Of a stretch of DNA of 64,000 nt, positions 20,055 to 27,990 are shown in pieces. How positions within the stretch are numbered: the stretch's first letter is position 1; each line of letters begins with the position of its first letter. The notes beneath the pieces are model-generated. The model saw only the letters and a list, made by a program, of their open reading frames with translations. It was not told where the DNA came from and searched no databases. Source of the DNA: Trileptium ribeirensis (taxonomy: Eukaryota > Nematoda > Enoplea > Enoplida > Thoracostomopsidae); contig JASANE010029411.1 of NCBI GenBank assembly GCA_030248225.1, positions 1-64,000 on the forward strand, written 5' to 3'. The position numbers were made by a program, and so were the translations under genes.

Positions 20055-21293
20055 ATGCGACGAAGTCACAGCACCAACAACGTTCAAGGACCGCTGATAC
20101 CAAAGGGCGTGCCACACGTGCCGATGATTTGTGGCGGCGGCGCCTACCCGACGGTGTCCATCTATCGCATTCAACGAGGGCCGCTCGTGCAGATCTTTGC
20201 CTCCAAAGGCACCTGTCGGCCCTTGCTAGCCAACGAAACTACGACTCTCGACACATTCGAGCATAACGGGCGACGCCTATCCAGCGCGTCCGAACACTTT
20301 TACCTCAGCATCTTGGAGCTGCTTGGACTCGACAACGCCGGCAAAGAACTGGCTAAAGCGGACATCCGCCCAATGGAGCTACAACTCCGCAGCATAGCCT
20401 TACTACGTCGGCTGCCACTTAAAAGGCGGTATATGCTCCAGGCCTATTATCCGCACATCATGCGGCCGATCCTACTGGCCAAGTTCGCTATGATCGAATG
20501 TGCGGAAGAACTAGAGTCCACCGGCGATCGACTTTTGCTTAGTGCGGCGTTCGACGACTTTTGGGGAACTGGCACGAGCACTGTCCAATGCTGCTGTGAC
20601 CGCACGTTCCATAATGTGACGGGTCGTCTGCTCGAAGAAATCCGGGCATACCACCGGGATGGACTCGTTCGATGGCCCCAAGTCATCGTTGTAGGCGACG
20701 AACAGGCGCTACCGTTGCTCAATGTCGCCACCCAGCACAATTGGATGGTATTCGCTTGGCCCCGAATGGAAATGGCCGATTTGATACAGTGGGCCAACGC
20801 CTTCGTCACGCCGCAAACGGACTGCGTGACTGTCCTCGGCGGCTATGGCAAACTGTGGCAGGCCGACCGCAAGGTCTATTCGCCCAGTGCGTTCACCAAG
20901 CGCATTAAGCGAAAGCTGGAAGTGCTCGAACGACGCCTCCGCGAAAACGCGGCCATCTACATCGCTCCTCCGCCACCCCAGTGGAATGCTGCAAATTACA
21001 CCAGCGAGGCGTGGGCGACGGAGCTGCGCAGGCGGAAATTAAGCCTCACCGAGCAACACCAGGCCCTGCGGAACGTCATCATGCCCGCGTGGTCGGTACC
21101 ATTAACAGCACCCGAAGCCTGGGATACGGTCGGACCGTTCAACCAGGGGGAGGATCGTCAACGATGGACCGAGCCAGTGGTGGCGCCCGCATACCATATG
21201 GATCTGGTCAACTGGGTGGGCCATTACGTTCGCTGTACCGGGCTCTTCCGCCTCGGCGAACAACGCCGTGGCGACCATGAAGAAGAAGAATAA
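20055..21293 (+). CDS. accessory protein 1: NADAR-type domain plus SGNH-like domain
   Basis: 412 codons from ATG 20055, which directly follows a TAG. Residues ~35-200 match the NADAR (YbiA-like) pattern: an aromatic N-terminal strand, E80-H81-F-Y in the 'p-S-x-E-H-x-Y' block, a helix ending IMRPILLAKF (136-144), the D-x-F-W-G-x-G block (DDFWGTG, 167-173), and N-x-x-G-R-L-L-E-E-I-R (187-197). Known NADAR enzymes hydrolyse N-glycosidic bonds to ADP-ribose, including ADP-ribosyl-guanine in nucleic acid. Residues ~208-268 resemble the start of an SGNH hydrolase (VVGDEQ, block I; LGGYGKL where block III G-x-N-D should be). Ser and Asn are replaced, so esterase activity is doubtful. The acidic C-terminus ends in an E-run. 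The gene lies after pol, where env is usually found, and is paralogous to the next ORF. The NADAR call rests on motif pattern, not a profile search. Confidence 0.75.
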   Translation: MRRSHSTNNVQGPLIPKGVPHVPMICGGGAYPTVSIYRIQRGPLVQIFASKGTCRPLLANETTTLDTFEHNGRRLSSASEHFYLSILELLGLDNAGKELAKADIRPMELQLRSIALLRRLPLKRRYMLQAYYPHIMRPILLAKFAMIECAEELESTGDRLLLSAAFDDFWGTGTSTVQCCCDRTFHNVTGRLLEEIRAYHRDGLVRWPQVIVVGDEQALPLLNVATQHNWMVFAWPRMEMADLIQWANAFVTPQTDCVTVLGGYGKLWQADRKVYSPSAFTKRIKRKLEVLERRLRENAAIYIAPPPPQWNAANYTSEAWATELRRRKLSLTEQHQALRNVIMPAWSVPLTAPEAWDTVGPFNQGEDRQRWTEPVVAPAYHMDLVNWVGHYVRCTGLFRLGEQRRGDHEEEE

Positions 21294-21555
21294 GATTTAG
21301 AGGAGAATTTGTTTGCACGTAGGTACCTTCAGCCAAAGGGAAGGCAGGTAACCAGTAAGAAATCATAGGACACCCTAGAGCGGTAGAAAATACAACCCCT
21401 TAGGGCATAGAAAATTCCGTCCACGGACGCGCACGAACAGATCAAGAGCAGAAATAGAGATCTCGCAAATCATTATAGTCAGTTGCACTAGTATGCGCGG
21501 CGAAAACCGACTGTTGTGAAAAGGGACGAAACCTATAAAGATTATATTATTACAG
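21294..21555 (+). other. spacer between the two NADAR genes
   Basis: 262 bp with no ORF of note. It is purine-rich near the 5' side and ends 'cctataaagattatattattacag' just before the next ATG. That is either a TATA-like motif or a 3' splice-site-like end (ttattacag directly before ATG), so spliced expression of the second gene is possible. Confidence 0.3.
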
Positions 21556-22890
21556 ATGGACAACAGCGTTCGGCAACGCAGTGAGAACAACATGGACGAC
21601 TGCAGCGTTCGGCGACGCAGCGACAGTCAAGTGGACAACGGCGTTAGGCGACAAAATGACAACGACGCCAGACGGTCCGAAGGTGGCCCGGCACGGCGAT
21701 TATCAACAATCGGGCCATACACGCCGCCCGAAGCAACGACATACCGCCTGCCTAGCATCCCGACTTATCACGTCGACCTAACACAGCCCTATGTCCCGTT
21801 CCTGTCGCACGGTACTGAGTGGCCGGAGCTGTCCAACATGCACGAGGCAGCGACGCCCTTCCACCATGACGGCACGACGGCCCCGACTGTTGAACAACAC
21901 TACCAGGTAAGGGTGCTGCTCGTACTAGGCTTGATGGAGGCAGCTAAAGAACTAATGGACATGGTTGGGACGCCGCAGCAGATAAAAGCGAGAGCACGGG
22001 CGCTCAAGGACGAACTAGTCGACAACATCACAAGCGCTCGGCTAAAACCATTGCTGGAACACATGATGCGGCCAATACTGATCCGCAAATTCAGCATTCC
22101 CAGCTACGCGCGGATTCTGCAGCTCACAGGCAACCAACCGCTCCTGGAGGTAACCACTGATACCTTCTGGGGCGTTGGACGCACAATTCAGCAACTGCGG
22201 CAAGGCGAACAACCCAGGCATTGCCACAATGTCATGGGACGACTCTTGGAGGAGGTGCGTGAGTACCTCACTACTGGGTACGCTTGCTGGCCGCACGTCA
22301 TCATTATGGGCGATGCATTGCCGCTGCCGTTGTTGGAAATGGCCCACGATCATAAGTGGCTAGTATGCGCATGGCCTGGCACCACGCTAATCCGCATGAT
22401 CCAACTTGCCAGCGCTGTCCTGACGCCGCTAACCAAATGCGTTATTTTACTTGGAGGCTACCAATACATTTAGCGGAAGGCGCAACCGGAGCAGCTCCAT
22501 GCGACCAACCCTAATGCAGCCTTCAAGAAGATTAAGCGCCATCTAGGGATGCTATCGCGGCGGGTACCATCACGAGCACCCATTGTCGTCGCACCGCCGA
22601 TACCCCGATGGGCCGCGACTAAGCAGGACGCAATGTCTTGGACGGTCGAGTTTAAACGGATTGTCGCTAACCATCGGCAACAGCACGACGCATTCCATAA
22701 CGTATATTTCCCGAACTGGCCTGTTGCCTTTAATGCCGCAGACGCGTGGGAACGAGACGAACCGCACATGGAATGGCAGGAGCGCCCACAGTTCGAGGAA
22801 CCAATGGTTTCCAAGTACTGTTTGCGCAACTTCCGAGAATGGATTAGACAATTGGTGCGGGATGCCGAACTCAACCGTTTGGCACAATAA
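21556..22890 (+). pseudogene. accessory protein 2: NADAR plus SGNH-like paralogue with one in-frame stop
   Basis: The frame runs 445 codons from ATG 21556 to TAA 22888, interrupted only by TAG at 22471. Residues 1-40 hold about three copies of a ~13-residue charged unit (D-N/D-x-S-V-R-x-R-x-D/N). The NADAR domain (~75-240) is clearer than in its neighbour: LSNM (92-95), PFHHDG, P-T-V-E-Q-H-Y (110-116), MMRPILIRKF (170-179), LTGNQPLLE (190-198), D-x-F-W-G-V-G (202-208) and N-V-M-G-R-L-L-E-E-V-R (225-235). The SGNH-like part has MGDAL and LLGGY but not the Ser or Asn. After the TAG the frame continues with homology to the C-terminus of the first gene. The stop falls where the paralogue has Trp, so it is one base from TGG. 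It could be a recent null, a sequencing error or a suppressed stop. Confidence 0.72.
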
Positions 22891-23958
22891 GCGAGCATAA
22901 TAGGGGACGTAGCGCACGGACTATGGTAGAATCAAGGGCAAGCATGCGAGTATTTAGGAAAGCTAGATAGAGGATAAGGATGATTGGAACAGATAGGGCG
23001 AGAAAGGACGAGCCGCGTCGAGCATAAACACAGTATAGCGAATAACCGGTAAGATTGCGCAGAGCAAGCAGGGTAGTGCACAAGTGCAAGTTACCAAATT
23101 AGGCCTCGCGTACGGACCAATTCACTTCTCCATAACCTAATAGTCGGTAGGCTTGTTATTTAAATTAGAGCAAATTTTGACCCAAGTACAAATGGTTGGA
23201 AAATGGTAAACTGAGTATCTCGAGTGATAGACGTAGTCCGAAACAACCTGAGTGCAATAACATCTATTACCACCATTAGAGCAAATTAAGCAAAACGTGA
23301 TTTCGGATTATTCAATGCGCGTATTAAAACTCGACAAATGGGAACTTCTGGGAATAGGCACCCCGGCGGCCGGACCATTTCCTGGGAGTTACCCGAAAAT
23401 AAATAAGGGGCCTGTTTTCGACCCCAACCCCGATGTGGGAATATCGTAATAAAATACTGCGGTATATATATATATATAATATTATGTTATATGTGGCAAA
23501 GAGCAACATTACTCTCACGAATAAAAAATTTGTACTTTTCAGAAACACTTCTCAAAGGCACTAAATCACACAAAAATCATAAACTCTTATAGGCCATAAG
23601 GGAAAACTTCCAAAACCACCGAAAATAAAGGGAGAAGGGACGCGTTTTTGGTGATAACCAAGCAAATTGATCGTCCTTCTACCCTCGATTTAGCGAAGTT
23701 TAACAACTTTTGGGAAATTTTTCGGAAAACTTTCGAAAGTTAGTGCAATTTTAAGCCCAAACGGGCTAAATTTTACCAATTTCACGCCCAAACGGGCTAA
23801 ATTTTTCGAATTTCACACCAATTTACTAAATTGATATCAAGGGCTGTGCATCATATGGAACTATTCATGCAAATTTGCACTCTCTTTTTCACATCTCAAC
23901 AAATTTAACTTACTACCGTAAGTAAGGAGTCTATAAAATCCAAAAAATTTTAAGAGAT
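22891..23958. other. non-coding region downstream of the element's genes
   Basis: It contains a (TA)n run at 23462-23478, a repeated 'cccaaacgggctaaatttt' unit (about 23756 and 23788), and 'attagagcaaatt' twice (23165, 23276). I searched by eye for a copy of the region before gag (5.3-6.9 kb) to define LTRs and found none. A purine stretch before 23959 (aaaaaattttaagaga) is a weak polypurine-tract candidate if repeat B is the 3' LTR. Confidence 0.35.
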
Positions 23959-25175
23959 GTAACAGCCCGAGTTCTTGTCGAATCCCAAACGTTCAAAATC
24001 AGGCAAAAAGGGGCTAAAGTTCAACGGTTAAAGGGCGATCGGATACCGGTGGAGCGTGATCCAAGGATGTATGGATGTATTGATAACTGTTTGAATAAAA
24101 TAAAATATTGTATCGTATTCTATAATTACGTTATCACGCTCCACCAGCCCGAGGTGCGTGGTGTGATTCCGCACCTAAAATCAAACCGAAATTTATTGTG
24201 GAGGTGTCCGATCGTGCCCAGGATAATTTATTGTGGAGGTGTCCGATCGTGCCCAGGATCATTACTGTTTATGAATAATCTGCATAACAATGTTACCGAT
24301 TTGTATTTGGGGATGGTACGGATGCGTAGTCGGATCGGCCGGGGACAAGTGGGAGAGATTTCGCGTTTCATCACAATCCGACTTAACGAATTTCGTTAAT
24401 TAGGCGCCCCAAGGTCGATCCCGGTGCGCATCCGTGCCCAAAATAAATGAATTATATTGTTGTTACTAAAGTGTGCAATGGAAGTTGTATATGCCCTGTG
24501 TGTCGGGATGGACCGAGGTAAAGTACAGAACCTCTATCAAAGTTTGAACGGGTATTACATTTTATTTCGGATCTCGGGGATCTTTCCTGACACGCAAGAG
24601 ACTGGCAGTTATGATATGTATAGATATATTGTGCGGGAGATTTGGGTACGTAACGAAGGATTCCATAAAATCGGCTCAGCATAGGTAAAGTTTCATTTTC
24701 CAAGGGGTGTACGAATTTTGAAAATTTTGGAATATTTTTATAGTTTAGACAACAGGGGGTGATAAAATTGTAATTAGGGACCTATAAGGCTTTAAAATTT
24801 CGCGGTCTGGTCAACTTACTGCCAACCCGTAAATACTTATGGACCCCCAATCCCGCGTTTAAACTCTTCAACTTTCGGGCCCTAAAGCACCACATCCCAA
24901 ACCAAAACTTTCCGATTTTTAGAGCTCTGTACCTTAATTGGGCCCTATACTAACCATTACACTGAAAACCGGGGCCACCCGCCCCGACGGACCTTCAAGG
25001 GATCCCCATAACTCACTCGGGACCCAAAACTTTTCTATTTTGCACGCAGAAACGGGCCTCTAACGGGCCTCCTGGGGAACTTACATTAAATCTGAGTTTC
25101 TCCTGAGTAGGCGACCAGCCAGGGCATGGATATGATCCCGCCCCCGGTCGCCTACTCCTTCCCGTCCCTTAAATA
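23959..25175 (+). repeat. repeat family B, full-length copy 2
   Basis: It aligns with 2670-3855 over its whole length at roughly 75-80% identity. It has an extra internal tandem duplication, the 36-bp 'aatttattgtggaggtgtccgatcg...' unit repeated at ~24190 and ~24228. The terminal stem is perfect here (GTAGGCGACC / GGTCGCCTAC, ~25107 and ~25146). Relative to copy 1, the base pair changes on both sides (GCAGG/CCTGC to GTAGG/CCTAC), a compensatory change. The orientation is the same as copy 1. Confidence 0.68.
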
Positions 25176-26140
25176 TAAACAAAAAACAACAAAGATTCCT
25201 ACTTATTTAGAGCGCCTGAAGCGCTGATATATTATACCGGCTTAAAGAACCCCGCGCCGACCAGCGCGAGGTTTTGTTGTTTTGGTGGCGCTTGCTTTAA
25301 AAGGACCGCTCGTAAATAGCCAATTTGTCACCGTTAAATGTTGCTGACCAGCTTCTGTGTTGTTTTCCTGGGGCGATGGTAATATGACAACGACGATGGC
25401 GACCGGCATTTGTAGTCGTATTTTAAAAGTTGTTGGTCTACGCTTTATACATACATGTACATAAAAGTTGGTTTGTATTAATATATATGTGTGCAAGGCG
25501 ATTTCTATTTCGAATTTTCAAATGTTTGAAAGTTTTGACGCTTCTTGGGCATAAAGGGACGAAAGTGTACAAGGGGTAGACGGACAGTATAAAAGAGCTG
25601 AGCCCGATTCCACGATCGGAGCCAGTCGAGAGTTTAAGCTTTAAGCTAGGCGGTTGTCGCCAATTTTGAAGTTTTATTTCTATCCAGTTTCGGGTTTTTG
25701 TTTTTCTGTTTCTTTTGATGTACCAGGGTGGTTCCTCGCCGTGCCCCCACGGTGGAGAGCCTCCCCTGGTTTTCGCTTCTTTTCGATCAGATAGAGGGCC
25801 GTCCTTTGCGGACGTTGGAGCGTCGGAAGGATGCTCCGCGCGCCCGTAAATGTCGGACCCCGCGGAAACTCATAAATTGCACCCAAAATTATTCAAAATA
25901 TCACCTGCTTGCAACTCGACTGGTTCCCCGCTCCTCGGACGTTTTCTCTCTTTCACAGGTCCGAGGAGTGATTAAAATTCGTACGTAACATAGGATAAGG
26001 AAAATTTGTCTGCGAATAGACCTGGTTAACAACGGTTTCGAAAGTGTTCAGCCAAAATTTATAGGTGGGCGACGTAGCCGTTTGCATCCGCGGGTGACAC
26101 TAGTTGTCCCCAAATTGGTTGAAATCGAACTGCAGCGTCA
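25176..26140 (+). promoter_or_regulatory. promoter-like region, possibly a solo LTR or 5' end of an unknown unit
   Basis: TATAAAAG at 25588-25595 is followed ~36 bp later by CCAGTCG, resembling an arthropod-type initiator. About 350 bp downstream a perfect 10-bp hairpin (CTCCTCGGAC / GTCCGAGGAG, ~25930 and ~25959) brackets a pyrimidine tract ending in CAG. A separate GC-rich hairpin (cgcgccgaccagcgcg) lies near 25253. No long ORF follows. The layout resembles a retroelement U3-R region, but no partner LTR was found. Confidence 0.35.
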
Positions 26141-26246
26141 TAGATCACCGGGGAGTCGTGGAGCCGGGGTTGTCCGGGCACCACAATAGAGTAAACCGTG
26201 GTGCAGCTGGGATCCCTTAGGGCCAGAACTGGTCCTAGTACAATTG
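26141..26246 (+). repeat. repeat family A, 3' end only
   Basis: This is nearly identical to 617-721, sharing 'catagatcaccggggagtcgtgga.gccggggttgtccgggcaccacaatagagtaaaccgtggtgc'. It ends at the same base as the longer copies, so it is a strongly 5'-truncated insertion. Confidence 0.8.
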
Positions 26247-26590
26247 ATGTCAGTTATAGGCAATTTTCTATTAAACAGGAAAGTTATACCAGTTTTCCGA
26301 TTTTGCTGTACAACAAAACTATGAAAAATATGAAACGTTCCTTCAAAAATCGGACCGAAAAGCTATGAAGTCGTTCTAAAGCTTCAAATATCAATTTAAA
26401 TAAGTTTCTTGCAGACAAACTATATCTATGACTTTTACCTTTTCAAAAATTATTGACACTTTTTGGAAATGTATCATTCCACGCCAGTTCAAAGAAGCAA
26501 AAACTAGAAAACTCGAATCCATTTTTTTTGAAAAATAGAGTTTTATTGACTATTAAAAAAATTACGAACCAACTATGTATTTTTTCGCAG
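26247..26590. other. AT-rich non-coding
   Basis: Nothing recognised. It ends in a pyrimidine tract and CAG (tattttttcgcag), which could be a 3' splice site for the candidate exon that follows. Confidence 0.3.
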
Positions 26591-26721
26591 ACGCTCGAAA
26601 ACTTTTCCGAGCGCCTGAATCATCAGAATCCGTACGACTGTTACATTTCTGTCGTTTCAGAGACGATGACCTCCTCATAGTTCCTGAGCCGGATCTATCA
26701 CGAAAGTCGAGCTCACATCGT
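26591..26721 (+). other. possible host-gene coding exon
   Basis: A pyrimidine tract ending in CAG at 26590 and a consensus donor GTAAGTAT at 26722 bracket 131 bp. One frame is open throughout and charged (a F-R-D-D-D-L-L run followed by Ser/Arg-rich sequence). A second acceptor-like CAG at 26660 would give a 61-bp exon instead. No homology is recognised and no partner exons were found nearby, so this is only a splice-signal and open-frame observation. Confidence 0.22.
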
Positions 26722-26881
26722 GTAAGTATATTAACGTTAAAAATGTCAGTTACTTCGTTCTTATATTCCGGCAAACGGAACATGTCTGCTCTAAGCAAAG
26801 TTAACATGTCCCCGAAAATATTGCGACACCCATTCCGCCATTTTTTAGGATTTTTAACGTCCTCATTTTTATGCCTATGCC

Positions 26882-27235
26882 TTATATAATAACATGGGGG
26901 TTCGCTTCCACCGTTGCAAACAATTGCTTCCTAAGATTTTGATTCTGTCTACATTTCTGAAAATTAGTTGCGTAGAGTATATTATAAGCCGTAATGTTGC
27001 AATTCTTAGGTCCTCCCGGCCATACCAACTCATCTCCAATTTGTTTGATATCGCCCGGCGTTTGTGCCTGCTTAATTAAATCAACAGTTTCTAATTCCCC
27101 CATCATTCGTGCTTTACAAATCATTAAATGTTCTTCGTTGAATCGATAATTTTCATTGTCCACACACGGGTACAAGTGCAGGATTGGACATGTAACTGTG
27201 TGTCGGTGATTAACTATAGAAGGGGATGACTTGGG
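26882..27235 (-). pseudogene. decayed NADAR (YbiA-like) domain, stand-alone type
   Basis: The minus-strand frame from ~27235 gives, in order, N-E-E-H-L-M-I-C-K-A (the E-x-x-M-x-x-K-A block), a TPGDIKQIG string (P-x-x-x-K-x-x-G), an N-F-Q-K-C-R-Q-N-x-N-L-R block (n-x-x-K-F-x-Q-N-x-x-L) and V-E-A-N-P before a stop where the family has D-x-I-W-G-I-G. This is much closer to canonical bacterial/eukaryotic YbiA-type NADAR than the retroelement copies, so it is probably a separate lineage. It is truncated by the stop, and no LTR or pol surrounds it. Confidence 0.62.
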
Positions 27236-27990
27236 AAAGTTTTTCTAGCGTAGATTTACCAGATATTGTAGCATACGTATCGTTCGGACGGCAGACTTCC
27301 TTCGATTTCCCTCATTTTCAGACATTCCGGAATCCACCCCGGTTTCCACGTCGAGAATGTGTTTTTGACTTGAGAGGTACCCTTGACTCGATCAGCCCAG
27401 GATGTTGTTGTTGTCTGTGAGAATTGTCGAACAGGACAGTTAAACAATTCATGACTACTCGCGAGACATTGGTCTCACCATTTACGGCAACCTGGATGCC
27501 ATGTTGAGATTGTTTTTGGCGTATCATCGTATTTTGTTTTTTTTACTTCATGCGTCCGGGTATTTCGTAACTCTTATCACACTTAACAGTAAAAAATCTA
27601 CCGCCAGGTTTTACTTTTACTTTATTCCCCTTTAAAATAGCTTTTACAGCCGTAAGGGGCTCCATTTTATTATCTCGCAGAAAATACTGAACATCAGCTT
27701 CTGGCACCTCTTCGTCAATATTATTGGGATTGTAACAATTTTACTACGTACGTCACAAACATACTGTTCACGCGGAGGTTCCAAAATTATTATCAAATTA
27801 TGTATTTTTATTTTATTGGTAGTCGCTTCGGCGAGAATTTAGCTATCGAACAAAATTATTTTTAATGTATCCTTTATCCGTCGCACATACTCAGGTATAT
27901 AACGTTCATCGATTTCTAATACAATGTTATCGACGATTTCGTAAGTATATCATATTTAATTAGGTTATTACGGCGAATATTCAAGTACGC
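27236..27990 (-). pseudogene. degenerate coding-like stretch upstream of the NADAR fragment
   Basis: Read on the minus strand, stretches of open, charged protein-like sequence are separated by stops: an EIVDNIVLEIDERYIPEYV segment (~27940-27880), a segment containing EPPREQYVCDVRSKIV (~27790-27740), and EEVPEADVQYFLRDNK (~27715-27660) running into a K/V/G-rich basic segment that ends at a stop near 27545. They look like one eroded protein, possibly the N-terminal part of the gene that ends in the NADAR domain. I do not recognise the family. Codon-like composition in a very AT-rich neighbourhood is the main support. Confidence 0.35.

Noticed and set aside
23459..23480. (TA)n run as a functional element
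   Set aside because: A simple microsatellite with no supporting context.
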